Part shown: piece by piece, positions 54,679 to 63,955 of the stretch
How positions within the stretch are numbered: position 1 is the first letter of the stretch
How the letters are laid out: every line of letters starts with the position of its first letter
NCBI GenBank assembly: GCA_041745535.1
Contig: JBGTIS010000077.1
Location: 28,358-92,357 of the forward strand
Direction: 5' to 3'
Length of the DNA stretch: 64,000 bases
From: JBGTIS01 sp041745535
GTDB taxonomy: Bacteria > Bacteroidota > Bacteroidia > Cytophagales > Cyclobacteriaceae
The notes under the pieces: generated by a model
The model's input: only the letters and a program-made list of their open reading frames with translations
What the model was told of the DNA's origin: nothing
Databases searched by the model: none
Program-made: the position numbers and the translations under genes

Positions 54679-55305
54679 ATGAAAATTGTTCTTACTCAAC
54701 CAGTAGGAAAGGTTGAAAAGGAAGATAAAAAAAGTAATTCTCCTTCGGAGGTTAAAATGATTAAACAAGCCATAATAAATTTAAAAATTGAACCAGAAAT
54801 TGTATTAAATGAGGAAATTGATATTAAATTTATAAACGCTATTAAAAAATTTCAGAGATTATTTTTTAAAGGTAAAACAGATGGAAAAATTAACCCTAGA
54901 GGATCAACAATTTCAAAACTTAATTATTTGGCAATTGGAAAAACAATAGTAGTAGATATTGCTAGCCAAAATTTATATGCTATTTCAAACTTAGCACAGA
55001 TTTATAAATTCAACTGTACTACTGGTGATTCGGACAACCCTACGCCGAAAGGAATTTTTAACATTATTCCTGGTAGGAAACACAAAGATTATACAAGCAA
55101 AACATACAAGGTTCCGATGGATTATGCTATGTTTTTTTATAAAGGTTGTGCTATACACAGGGCTAATTTAGTTTCTGTAACGAGTATTTTGAAAAATGCT
55201 GGTATAGATTACTTTGGATCCCATGGGTGTGTAAGATTAGGGGATTCTGATGCTAAAACTATGTTCACATGGACTCCTGAAAAAACACCCGTCATGATAC
55301 TCTAA
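54679..55305 (+). CDS. L,D-transpeptidase (YkuD-type) with N-terminal peptidoglycan-binding-like region, candidate T6SS cargo
   Basis: A 208-residue protein from the ATG at 54679; the longer reading from 54598 overlaps the terminator and is rejected. Residues about 25-80 resemble a PG_binding_1 helix bundle (KKFQRLFFKGKTDGKINP). The YkuD domain follows (about 88-208), with TPKGIFNI, His160 and the active site SHGCVRLGDSDA (Cys184). There is no signal peptide, although L,D-transpeptidases normally work in the periplasm. Cytoplasmic synthesis next to hcp and vgrG suggests that it travels through the T6SS. Its DNA is visibly more AT-rich than that of the neighbours, which points to a separate origin. 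No immunity gene is evident. Confidence 0.82.
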   Translation: MKIVLTQPVGKVEKEDKKSNSPSEVKMIKQAIINLKIEPEIVLNEEIDIKFINAIKKFQRLFFKGKTDGKINPRGSTISKLNYLAIGKTIVVDIASQNLYAISNLAQIYKFNCTTGDSDNPTPKGIFNIIPGRKHKDYTSKTYKVPMDYAMFFYKGCAIHRANLVSVTSILKNAGIDYFGSHGCVRLGDSDAKTMFTWTPEKTPVMIL

Positions 55306-55318
55306 AATGTGGTTGATA

Positions 55319-55329
55319 CAGTGCTGTTT
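55319..55329 (+). repeat. 11-bp direct repeat, right copy (partner at 54596-54606)
   Basis: Exact copy of CAGTGCTGTTT from the hcp terminator, located 14 bases after the L,D-transpeptidase stop and followed by a T-rich stretch. Confidence 0.75.
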
Positions 55330-55386
55330 ACTTTTTAAGATTTGTTTTTTTGTCTTTAAAATTTTCTAATAAAAAATAAAATAAAC

Positions 55387-57204
55387 TTGACACAACAAGT
55401 AAAAGTAAATATTACCATTGATGGAGAAACAATTTCTCCTTTTTCGGGAATAAGCATTTCTCAGGATGTGCACCAGCACCATACTTTTGAAATTGCGTTG
55501 CCAGCCGATGCTTTTAAAAATAGCGGTAAGGTAATATTGCAGCAATCGAAAAAGTTTATAGGCAAGGAATGTCATATACAGTTCGGTGCAGACATTTTTT
55601 TGAAAACTCAACCTGAAAATGAATTTCTTGGCCTGATAACCGAAATTGGCATGAGTCGGTTCGAAAATGGGGAGCGATCAATGCTACTCCGTGGAAGTAG
55701 TCCTACCATTCTTATGGATGGGAATCCGCAGTGTCGATCCTTTACCACGAAAGGTTTGAAGGATATTGCCAATGCTACCCTGGAAAAAGTACCACATACT
55801 TTGGAAACTAAAATAGAGCCCAATCATACTTCACCCATACCGTATGTAGTACAGTATAAGGAGAGTAATTTCAATTTTCTCCGAAGGATGGCTGCTCAAT
55901 ATGGTGAATGGTGCTTTTATGACGGTACCAAATTAGTATTTGGAAAACTTCCCCGTGATAAAAAATTAGATTTGCCTTTAGTGAAAGACCTGTTTGAACT
56001 CGATTTTTCTTTGAAGTTATTGCCAGTTAATTTTAAAGCCATTGGCTATGCTTATCAGGAAAACAAAATTTTTGAAAGTTCAGCATCTGCGGCTTCCATC
56101 AATAATTTAGATGAATTTGGTCAATTTTCACTAGACCAATCCTCAAAATTTTATTCTCAGGAACCTTCTGCTAACATTTATCACCCTATTGAACAACAAG
56201 AACAACTGGATACATTTGTGACAAGCCGCAAATCTGCCCTTGCGCATAATATGGTAGTAATGAGCGGAAGCAGCGATAATCCATACCTGAATATCGGTAG
56301 TATTATTAATATTACCGGAGAAAGTATGAATGAACAGGATTATGGTGAATTTATTATTGTTTCTATTTCCCACCATATTAATAATAATTACACTTACCAG
56401 AATAGCTTTACTGCCATTCCTGTTGAATTACAAGTTCCACCTCCTCCGGAAATCACCTTTCCTGTAGCTGAAATTCAATCAGCGAAAGTAATGGACAATA
56501 AGGATGAAAAAGGATGGGGACGAATCAGAGTTCAATTTCCCTGGCAGTTAGACGCGGAAATGAGTCCCTGGGTCAGAATGACCCATCATTACTCCGGAAA
56601 AGGAGATAAAGGAGAATTACATGGATTTTATTTTATCCCGGAAATAGGGACGGAGGTAATGGTAGGATTTGAAAATGATAATCCGGATCTCCCGGTTGTT
56701 TTTGGGAGTGTGTATCACGGCAAATCATCGCCTGAGGAATGGAAAGATGCTGACAATAAACGTAAGGTATTAAAAACCCGCAACGGCAATCAAATCCATT
56801 TTATTGATGAGGATGGCAAAGAAGAAATCCGGATATTGAACAAAAGTGATAGCGACGCCACCAATGAAATAAGCTTGAGTTTGGCAGAAGATGGAAAAAT
56901 TACCATCAAAACCAAGGGAAAATTGGATATCTCAGCAAAATCCATCACTATCAATGCCGAAGAAACCATTTCCATGACTTCTGGTAAAGGTACCAATTTT
57001 CAGGCTCAAAAAACTACCATCAATGCTGACGCGAGTTTAAATATGACGAGCAAGGAAGTAACTGTTGACGGAACCAATACTACTGTGAAAGGTACCGGAC
57101 AATTTACCATTGAGGGAGGTAAGTCTTCCATCACCGCAAAAATGTTGGATATTGATGGGGGATCGGTGGCATCGGTAAAGGCAGCTATGATCAAACTCAA
57201 TTAA
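55387..57204 (+). CDS. tssI: TssI (VgrG) spike protein
   Basis: A 605-residue VgrG starting at TTG. The gp27-like part (about 1-360) contains VQYKESNFNFLRRMAAQYGEWCFYDG. The gp5-like OB fold follows, with KDEKGWGRIRVQFPWQ, SPWVRMTHHYSGKGDKG, GFYFIPEIGTEVMVGFEN and NPDLPVVFGSVYHGKSSPE. The C-terminal beta-helix holds repeats ending in the MIKLN terminus. There is no effector extension after the helix, so cargo must bind in trans. It lies about 80 bases after the L,D-transpeptidase and one base before tssE. Confidence 0.95.
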   Translation: MTQQVKVNITIDGETISPFSGISISQDVHQHHTFEIALPADAFKNSGKVILQQSKKFIGKECHIQFGADIFLKTQPENEFLGLITEIGMSRFENGERSMLLRGSSPTILMDGNPQCRSFTTKGLKDIANATLEKVPHTLETKIEPNHTSPIPYVVQYKESNFNFLRRMAAQYGEWCFYDGTKLVFGKLPRDKKLDLPLVKDLFELDFSLKLLPVNFKAIGYAYQENKIFESSASAASINNLDEFGQFSLDQSSKFYSQEPSANIYHPIEQQEQLDTFVTSRKSALAHNMVVMSGSSDNPYLNIGSIINITGESMNEQDYGEFIIVSISHHINNNYTYQNSFTAIPVELQVPPPPEITFPVAEIQSAKVMDNKDEKGWGRIRVQFPWQLDAEMSPWVRMTHHYSGKGDKGELHGFYFIPEIGTEVMVGFENDNPDLPVVFGSVYHGKSSPEEWKDADNKRKVLKTRNGNQIHFIDEDGKEEIRILNKSDSDATNEISLSLAEDGKITIKTKGKLDISAKSITINAEETISMTSGKGTNFQAQKTTINADASLNMTSKEVTVDGTNTTVKGTGQFTIEGGKSSITAKMLDIDGGSVASVKAAMIKLN

Positions 57205-57205
57205 T

Positions 57206-57643
57206 ATGCGACCCTATTACCAGATCCCCTTTAACTTTGCAAGAATAATGTCGAAACAACGGCATCCGGTCTGTAACCTGGAAGATTCGGTGGAGCAACA
57301 GATACACCTGATTTTAAAAACACACTTTACCGAATACCGATACGACGGACAGTTTGGTTGTTATGTCTGGGATAAGGATTTTGATAATATTTTAAGTGTT
57401 TCTCGCTGGAAAGATGAGTTGGAAGACCTGGTTTTTAAATCACTATTAAATTATGAAAAAAGGTTAAAGCAGATAAAGGTATTGATCGAAGTTGATGAAC
57501 CCGTTTTATTTGATCCGAAAACCAATAAACAGATTAATTACAAGAAAAGAATCATTATTAAAATTTCAGGAATCATCAAAATGATAAACCAACCTTTTAG
57601 TCATACAGAGTATATGTTTTTTAGCCCATTGTCTCTTGCCTGA
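57206..57643 (+). CDS. tssE: TssE-like baseplate protein (GPW/gp25 family)
   Basis: A 145-residue gp25-type protein. A second in-frame ATG at 57248 would give a shorter protein (MSKQRHPVCNLEDSVEQQ). The family pattern EDSVEQQIHLILKTHFTEYRYDGQFGCYVW and the SLLNYEKRLKQIKVLIEV motif are typical of Bacteroidota TssE. It is a baseplate wedge part that starts sheath assembly. Its start is one base from the vgrG stop, so translation is likely coupled. Confidence 0.88.
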   Translation: MRPYYQIPFNFARIMSKQRHPVCNLEDSVEQQIHLILKTHFTEYRYDGQFGCYVWDKDFDNILSVSRWKDELEDLVFKSLLNYEKRLKQIKVLIEVDEPVLFDPKTNKQINYKKRIIIKISGIIKMINQPFSHTEYMFFSPLSLA

Positions 57644-57666
57644 AGCAATCTTAATACAACATCACC

Positions 57667-59535
57667 ATGGCCAACCCTTTCAATGAAAACTCATTCAAAC
57701 GAGAAAAAGTAAAGCAAAGGTTATTAAAAACCGCTGCGGAGTTGTGGGATTATCAGGAAACAGAAATGGAAGGCTTTGATCCGATGGTAGATTTATTATT
57801 TGGGGCCTGTGCGGTGCAGTTTGAAAAAACAGCCCGTGAATTACATTTATCAAAAACACGGGTACTGAAACGGTTGGCGAGTTTGTTATTGCCTGAAGCC
57901 CTAATTATGCCGACTCCTGCTCATGCCATTGTTCACGCACGGCCCGTTACCCCAATTCATTATTTAGAAGTAACCGATCAATTTGTTGCCGCCCAGGAAA
58001 TTATCAATCAGGAAAACTTAAATAAACCAGAAATTAAGGAAGTTTATCTGTCTCCCGCCTTATCGATGCCCCTTGTTGATGGGGAGATACGGGTAATGGC
58101 TGCTGGAAAAAAAATTTTAGAAACTTCCTCTATTTTAAGAAAAGAAGAACTTGTGAGCAGTTCTTCAAAAAATACCTTAAATCCGGATACATTATGGTTA
58201 GGACTTACCCTTTCTCCGGGATCAGAAAAAGTGGGAGCGCTATCTTTTTACTTTGACTGGCGAAATAATCCAGAGGTAAAGAATTTGCGTGCCTTGCTGC
58301 CACTTTCCCAGTGGTTTTTAAGTGGAAGCCGTCTTTCTATTCAACCAGGTATTAATGCTGGCAGTGTAAATTTTACTGATCAAACCGCCCTGAATCTCAG
58401 CGATTTTCAGGATGTATCGAAAACCTTGGAAAGTGAGGTCTTGCATTTTTATCATTCTTCTTTTGTGACCCTACCCGATTTTTCAACCGCCATTCAGAAC
58501 CGGGAGGTTTATCCAAAAGAATTTCTGGATGTTTTTTCGGCAGACGATCTTAAAAATTTAAAAGATCCATTGCTTTGGATTGAAATAAAATTTCCACAGA
58601 TGATGGCCAAAGATGTACTTTCTAGTACCATTTGCAGCCTTAACTGCTTTCCCGCTTTGAACCGAAAGCGAGAAAAAAGTAACCGGCCATACCGGGTATC
58701 TAAACAACTGAATATTCTGCCCCTAAATACAACCGATTACCTTTTAACGATGCACAAGGTAACTTCGGATGAAGGAAAAATGTATCAAAATGTGCCCTTC
58801 AAAAATTATAAAGAATTACAGGTCGCGACTTATGCCGTACGAGAGGAAGGAGTGGGTAGGTTCGATCACCGGAACGCATCAGAATTTTCTGAAGCACTGT
58901 TGAACCTGGTTCGAGATGAAAATGCAGCCTTTGAAGCCATAGGGGGAAGCAGAATCGCCAAGGAACTAAAAGAAATACAGCAAAATTTGTTACGACTGGA
59001 AAAGATGGTTCAGACAAAAAGTTCCCACCAGGATGTAATGCATTATCTGATTTTGCATGCGGAAAAAATTGAAAATATCTGGGTAGAATACTGGTCTACC
59101 ACAGGAAGTATTGCCAATCGATTGCCCGCTGGCACCAAATTGACAGATTTTAGTAATATAAATTACCGGACAAACAGCCTGAAACTGATTACCTCCACCA
59201 TTGGAGGAAAAGATAAACCGGATGATCGGGAAAAGGTGAACGCTTTTCGAAGCGCTATTTTATCCAGGGGCAGGATTGTTACAGAGGAAGATATGAAAGC
59301 TGCCTGTTTTGTTAAACTGGGTAATAAAATTAAAGATGTAAAAATTACCAAGGGTATATCTGTGAGTTCTATACCCAAAGAAGGTTTACAAAAAACCATA
59401 GATATTATGTTAACACCAGCTAATTCTCAGCGTTTGAGCAAAGAGGATTGGCAGATTTTATGCCAGGAACTTCAGTCGTTTATTAAGCATCAGAGTCCGG
59501 TTTTGAATACCATCAGGGTAAGAGTATCAGCTTAA
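57667..59535 (+). CDS. tssF: TssF baseplate subunit
   Basis: A 622-residue protein of the Bacteroidota TssF family. Landmarks are VDLLFGACAVQFEKTARELHLSKTRVLKRLASLLLPEAL, LNPDTLWLGLTLSPG, the middle beta-rich part with SFYFDWRNNPEVKNLRALLPLSQWFLSG, and the C-terminal RSAILSRGRIVTEEDMKAACFVKLGNKIKDV. It builds baseplate wedges with TssG, TssE and TssK. It starts 23 bases after tssE and ends 22 bases before tssG. Confidence 0.9.
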   Translation: MANPFNENSFKREKVKQRLLKTAAELWDYQETEMEGFDPMVDLLFGACAVQFEKTARELHLSKTRVLKRLASLLLPEALIMPTPAHAIVHARPVTPIHYLEVTDQFVAAQEIINQENLNKPEIKEVYLSPALSMPLVDGEIRVMAAGKKILETSSILRKEELVSSSSKNTLNPDTLWLGLTLSPGSEKVGALSFYFDWRNNPEVKNLRALLPLSQWFLSGSRLSIQPGINAGSVNFTDQTALNLSDFQDVSKTLESEVLHFYHSSFVTLPDFSTAIQNREVYPKEFLDVFSADDLKNLKDPLLWIEIKFPQMMAKDVLSSTICSLNCFPALNRKREKSNRPYRVSKQLNILPLNTTDYLLTMHKVTSDEGKMYQNVPFKNYKELQVATYAVREEGVGRFDHRNASEFSEALLNLVRDENAAFEAIGGSRIAKELKEIQQNLLRLEKMVQTKSSHQDVMHYLILHAEKIENIWVEYWSTTGSIANRLPAGTKLTDFSNINYRTNSLKLITSTIGGKDKPDDREKVNAFRSAILSRGRIVTEEDMKAACFVKLGNKIKDVKITKGISVSSIPKEGLQKTIDIMLTPANSQRLSKEDWQILCQELQSFIKHQSPVLNTIRVRVSA

Positions 59536-59557
59536 AGAAGGTTATATAATTTTAGAA

Positions 59558-60475
59558 ATGAATTATTCGGAAATTCCATTTGACCTGAGATTGGAAGTAT
59601 TGGCCTCCATTTTACTGGAAGCTGAAGAAATATCTCCTGACCAATTGTTGATTCATTCTGAGGGATTGTTTTTGAGAAATTATAAAACCGATATATTATC
59701 AGTTGAAGAAGGGTCAGGAGCACGTGGAAAAAATCAATTACATATTTCTGTTGCTCGTGAGGGGCTTTATGATTCCCTGCCGGAGGGGCTCTTTCATCAA
59801 ACCATTGGCAAAGGTCCAAAAATTGACACGGAAGCTTCAGTTGAAGAAATAAAACGGCACCAAAAGGAAGAAAAAGAAGCCAGGAAATTTTTCATGCCGA
59901 TAGAACAGGAATTTTTCAGGTTGCAGATTGAGGCTGAAATCCTTGAAAGAAAATTGCTTCTGGCCCAGTTCGATCGTAACCAATACGATTTATTTCTGGA
60001 TCTTTGGCGAGTTCCAGGATATCTGACGGATGATCAAATTACCCAATTACTACACATCGTCCCCCTGTTACACAGAATTGTGGGCAATTTGGAGTTAACA
60101 GAGCTGTGCTTGTCGATCATTATGGGCACAAAAATTCAACTTCAAACCAAAATCATTCCTTTAAAACAAAACTTCGATATTCACTTACCTTCGCTGGGAG
60201 AAGCCAAATTGGGTCAGGACACAATATTGGGAAGTTTTGTGGAAGACTCCAGCCCGGATATTGAACTGATTGTAGGACCCATTGGAAAAAATGACCTGAA
60301 GAATTTTTTGACTGGTGGTCAGGACCTCGCCCTCTTGCAATACCTGGCGGCATATATGTTTCCAGTTCAGTCTGAATTCAAGATTGTATTAAACATGGAA
60401 AAAAAAGATCGTGATTTTTATCTTACCAGTCTGGATGAAGGAAATGGAATGTTGGGATATTCTACTTTTATTTAA
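59558..60475 (+). CDS. tssG: TssG-like baseplate subunit
   Basis: A 305-residue protein that follows tssF, as TssG does in T6SS-iii loci. The N-terminal YSEIPFDLRLEVLASILLEAE and the segment VAREGLYDSLPEGLFHQT are features of the Bacteroidota TssG form. The middle is charged and probably coiled (about 90-145). Residues 160-305 form the C-terminal domain. A short gap of 80 bases precedes tssN. Direct similarity to proteobacterial TssG is weak, so the name rests on position as well. Confidence 0.82.
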   Translation: MNYSEIPFDLRLEVLASILLEAEEISPDQLLIHSEGLFLRNYKTDILSVEEGSGARGKNQLHISVAREGLYDSLPEGLFHQTIGKGPKIDTEASVEEIKRHQKEEKEARKFFMPIEQEFFRLQIEAEILERKLLLAQFDRNQYDLFLDLWRVPGYLTDDQITQLLHIVPLLHRIVGNLELTELCLSIIMGTKIQLQTKIIPLKQNFDIHLPSLGEAKLGQDTILGSFVEDSSPDIELIVGPIGKNDLKNFLTGGQDLALLQYLAAYMFPVQSEFKIVLNMEKKDRDFYLTSLDEGNGMLGYSTFI

Positions 60476-60554
60476 TTTGTACCAATCAAATGAATAATTC
60501 AACTTAAATAAGGTAAACGGTTGATTTAAAACAAAGAAGATTTTAAATTGCTAT

Positions 60555-61388
60555 ATGGAGCCACGAATTACCACCGCCCTCATATTGTTTGGATTATCCG
60601 TATTGACCGGAATTCTTTTTTTTTCTTTAAAGAAAAGCGTTAACGTTAAAAGGATAATTTTACATTTAGGTTTGGTGGTCGCGGTTTTTGGGTTACTGGG
60701 GTTGGTAGGTATGATGGGCATGGCGTTGCCTCAACGTAATTATCTGGCGCTGCAACTGATATTTTTATTTTTAGGGGGTATGCATATTTGGTTGCTGTAT
60801 CATTGGCACAGTTGGAGCCAGAAAGAAAAGGTATTATCAGAAATGTTGTTTACCCTAACAGTTACTTTTCTGGGCGGAGCCGTTTTTTTACTGGTTTTTC
60901 AATTGCTTCATAGAAATGGATACGAGGGGCCACTGGCCGGGGCACTGCTTGCCTTTCCCATACCCTTTTTCGCCCATAAAGTCCTGATATTATTAGTAGC
61001 CATACCTTCTAAAATTTATAAAACCTGGCATTACACTGACCATCTTATCTTGCCTGATATTATGCCGGGAGAATCCATTAAAGTACGTTTTCGGATTAAC
61101 AGAAGTATGTATGATTCCGATTATGCTAAGTTTACGATCAGGGCTCCCATGCTGATGGATTTTGGCTCCCTGTTTCATTCATTTCTGGCTGATTATAATG
61201 AAAAAAATCCACACCACATGATCCACCCTAATACCAGGGAGGCTCCGTTTTGCTGGTTTTTTTATGTAAAAAGAGGGTGGTGGAAAAAAAAGGTGATTGA
61301 TCCGGATAAAACTGTGTATGCCAACAGATTAAGTGATGATATTACCATTGATGTAAAGCGAATATTTTTGGAAGATTTAAATTACTGA
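60555..61388 (+). CDS. tssN: TssN transmembrane protein
   Basis: A 277-residue protein with about five hydrophobic helices in the first 150 residues (ILFGLSVLTGILFF, ILHLGLVVAVFGLLGLVGMMG, LIFLFLGGMHIWLL, LTVTFLGGAVFLLVFQLL, AFPIPFFAHKVLILLVA) and a soluble C-terminal domain (about 165-277). This is the TssN pattern. TssN replaces TssL/TssM as part of the Bacteroidota membrane complex (TssNQOPR). It sits between tssG and tssK. Confidence 0.82.
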   Translation: MEPRITTALILFGLSVLTGILFFSLKKSVNVKRIILHLGLVVAVFGLLGLVGMMGMALPQRNYLALQLIFLFLGGMHIWLLYHWHSWSQKEKVLSEMLFTLTVTFLGGAVFLLVFQLLHRNGYEGPLAGALLAFPIPFFAHKVLILLVAIPSKIYKTWHYTDHLILPDIMPGESIKVRFRINRSMYDSDYAKFTIRAPMLMDFGSLFHSFLADYNEKNPHHMIHPNTREAPFCWFFYVKRGWWKKKVIDPDKTVYANRLSDDITIDVKRIFLEDLNY

Positions 61389-61395
61389 TCAGAAC

Positions 61396-62586
61396 ATGAT
61401 ACCTGAAATAAAATATTTACCGGTGAATTGGGTAGATGGAATGAAAATTTCCAAAGACCACTTCCTGCAGAATGAGGCTGCTCATATTGACCAGATCCGG
61501 GATTTAACAAGTACCTGCCTCACTGATTTTAATTATGGAATTCTTCCAGCTGTACCGGGCGGACGCCATCCTTTGGAAATTAAGGTGCAAATGGAGAACA
61601 GCAGTGTGGTGAAAGTAAAATTGCTGGGTTGCCGTGCCATTACCCGAGGCGGTGGCCGCATTGAAATTACGGCAAATAACTATCAGTTCATGTCCAGCAC
61701 GGGCAACCATTTGGAAGCCAATTACCCTTTGGACACCTCGGATAAAATTTTGCTGGATATCATCATTACTGTGAATCCATTTAACCGCATGCCGGTTGGA
61801 AACCCTGATCCTGAGGAAAGCCCCATGCGGTATCCATATACCATTCCTGAATACCGCCTGGAGATTGTACCTACTGAAAGTATAAATATCACCGACCTGG
61901 GGGCTGCACACTTAACAATCGGGCAAATACGGGTATTAGGCAGCGAAGTGAAATTATCAGAGCATTTTATTCCACCCTGCACCACTGTTAATAGTTATCC
62001 GCCCCTGGTGGATGTTTACTTCCAGTTTGGCAATATGTTAGGGCAAATGGGTGGTGATACCGTAAAAATCATTCAAAAAATTAAGGTAAAGAGCGACCAC
62101 AGTCAGCTTACCGACAATATGCAGTACCTGGCAGATAAAATGGCTTTTTTCCTGGCGTCTTCTATGGATGAATACCGGATGGTAGTTCCTCAGCAACCTC
62201 CCATTTTTATGGTGATTTTTTTCGCTAAATTTGCCCGGATTATAAAAACATCTTTAGGCTGCATCAGCAACACCGGAAAAGAGGAGTTGTTGAAGTATTT
62301 TCTGGAGTGGTCGGAACTGAGGCCAGGTACCTTTGAAAATATATTGGATACGGTTATTGAACTGGAATACAACCACCGGGACATAAGCAATTCGCTGAAG
62401 ATTTGCGCGAAGTTTATAGATACCCTGGCCGCTTTATTCAATAAGATTAGTCAACTGGATTACATTGGCAAGCAGAAAGAGATGCCCATACCAAAACCAG
62501 AGCCCAAAACCAAACCCGGTATTTTTATAGCGGAAGAGGATGAACCAACGCATACCAGAAGAAAAGGAGGTTTGTGGAATTTCTGA
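61396..62586 (+). CDS. tssK: TssK baseplate-membrane adaptor
   Basis: A 396-residue TssK. It begins IKYLPVNWVDGMKISKDHFLQNEAAHIDQI, the usual opening of the family, and continues with NYPLDTSDKILLDIIITVNPFNRMP, a helical region (about 215-370) and a short disordered C-terminal tail with PKPEPKTKPG. TssK links the baseplate to the membrane complex. It follows tssN by seven bases, so the two are co-transcribed. Confidence 0.92.
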   Translation: MIPEIKYLPVNWVDGMKISKDHFLQNEAAHIDQIRDLTSTCLTDFNYGILPAVPGGRHPLEIKVQMENSSVVKVKLLGCRAITRGGGRIEITANNYQFMSSTGNHLEANYPLDTSDKILLDIIITVNPFNRMPVGNPDPEESPMRYPYTIPEYRLEIVPTESINITDLGAAHLTIGQIRVLGSEVKLSEHFIPPCTTVNSYPPLVDVYFQFGNMLGQMGGDTVKIIQKIKVKSDHSQLTDNMQYLADKMAFFLASSMDEYRMVVPQQPPIFMVIFFAKFARIIKTSLGCISNTGKEELLKYFLEWSELRPGTFENILDTVIELEYNHRDISNSLKICAKFIDTLAALFNKISQLDYIGKQKEMPIPKPEPKTKPGIFIAEEDEPTHTRRKGGLWNF

Positions 62587-62650
62587 TAAGCGTTTTTATT
62601 ATTTTTTGTTTAAATTCCTGCCTGTTATTCCTCAACCAATAACCGAGTAA

Positions 62651-63754
62651 ATGAAACCACTCAACAGGCAGGCCCGGAATTCAGCCATTGGCAAATTTAT
62701 TTTTTTTCTATTTGTTTTCCTGATATTAGCAGGTATGGCGGTATTTTTAAATCTTGAGGTACCGGCTAGTTATTCCCCAAAACGCGTAGTTTTAAAAAAG
62801 GAACCCGAATGGATGCCTGCCTTTAAAGAAAAACTGGACGAAATTATCGCCAACCAGAAAAAGGTAAACCTTTTGTTTGTGGTGGATGCCACCCCGGGCA
62901 TGGCCCCCTACGTATCAGCGACGAGCGAAGCCATCCTGAATAGCCCCGCCTGGTGGCAGGATACCACCCTGGAGGTAAGGTATTCTGCTAGTTATTACCG
63001 GGATGCTTTGGAAGGCAACTTTGTTTGGGATTATTCCGGCAGAAGATACGAATACGATGCCGTGGGCACCTGGCTTTCCCGGGTAATTGCCCAGGTCCGC
63101 GACGACCGTGATAAGCCCGAAGCCGTGTATTACGGATTACGCGAATCGTTGAAAACCGATTTCCTGGAAAAAGGACAAACCAATGTGGTGATCCTGATTG
63201 GCGATGCCGGCAACCATGCCCAGGATGAAAGAACCGACGTGCCACCCGATGAGATTGTACAATTGCTGGTGGACAAATCTGCCCACTTCTTCGCCATACA
63301 GGTCAACCATCCCACCGATGATCCCACCTATGACCAGTTCATTCCCCAGCTTCAGGATGAAATATTAACCCCCGTCATCACCCAGCGACAGAACCAGTTA
63401 AAAGAGTACCCACAATTAGCAGAAAACCTGCCCGCCATCAATTGGGAAACCGAAAGTGATGAAAGCGGGGAGCATCTGATCATCCACCAGGGCAATTCCG
63501 GTATCAACGACCTGCTGGCCCTGCCACCCAATGAAAAATTACCACCCGAACAACTACAGGTGCAGTTAGAAAAAATTATTAAGGAAGTGGATCAGGAAGT
63601 TCTTCAAAATATTGCTGTTTTAGAAGAACTTAAAACTTCGGATAGTTTGGATATATCTAAGGAGTTAGCAATTTCGGCAATTTATGCCTTAAATAATGGT
63701 GGGGTAGAAAAGTCACAAATAAACCATTTTTTAAATAAGCCAAGCAATAAATAG
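62651..63754 (+). CDS. TssO-like membrane anchor joined to a von Willebrand factor A-like domain
   Basis: A 367-residue protein with a short cytoplasmic start (MKPLNRQARNSA), one membrane helix (about 16-36) and a periplasmic part. The opening resembles TssO of T6SS-iii, but residues about 72-270 form a vWA-like domain (VNLLFVVDATPGM, VILIGDAGNHAQDE, AIQVNHP). The MIDAS sequence is DATPG rather than DxSxS, so metal binding is doubtful. vWA-type folds are reported for TssR. The last 55 residues change in composition and look unrelated to the domain. No tssP or tssQ follows in the window. The name is left open. Confidence 0.7.
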   Translation: MKPLNRQARNSAIGKFIFFLFVFLILAGMAVFLNLEVPASYSPKRVVLKKEPEWMPAFKEKLDEIIANQKKVNLLFVVDATPGMAPYVSATSEAILNSPAWWQDTTLEVRYSASYYRDALEGNFVWDYSGRRYEYDAVGTWLSRVIAQVRDDRDKPEAVYYGLRESLKTDFLEKGQTNVVILIGDAGNHAQDERTDVPPDEIVQLLVDKSAHFFAIQVNHPTDDPTYDQFIPQLQDEILTPVITQRQNQLKEYPQLAENLPAINWETESDESGEHLIIHQGNSGINDLLALPPNEKLPPEQLQVQLEKIIKEVDQEVLQNIAVLEELKTSDSLDISKELAISAIYALNNGGVEKSQINHFLNKPSNK

Positions 63755-63894
63755 TAATTAGGCCTCCCTTCAAAAATACTCCTGAGTTTATCTGGACCCT
63801 ATGTAACCCAAAACAATCTTGCTGGATTTGATAAAAGTGTTAGTGAGTCGTCTTTGAATAATTATATTTTTGGGTTAGAATAACAGTTGAAGGG

Positions 63895-63955
63895 CAGGGC
63901 GAGGCTTATGCACCCTTATTGTGGGCATAACTTCGCCTTGCTTCCTTACAGGAAG
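63895..63955. repeat. Palindromic GC-richer segment at the right edge
   Basis: An imperfect inverted repeat (CAGGGCGAGGCTTATGCACCC opposite GGGCATAACTTCGCCTTG) runs directly into a perfect CTTCC-TTACA-GGAAG hairpin. The segment is much richer in GC than the AT-rich DNA before it. It could be the edge of a repeat family or element that continues beyond the window. The gap 63755-63894 holds nothing I can support. Confidence 0.45.

Noticed and set aside
48988..63754. Prophage or extracellular contractile injection system instead of T6SS
   Set aside because: TssK, TssN, Hcp of the Bacteroidota type and ClpV-type TssH are present, and there are no capsid, terminase or tape-measure genes.
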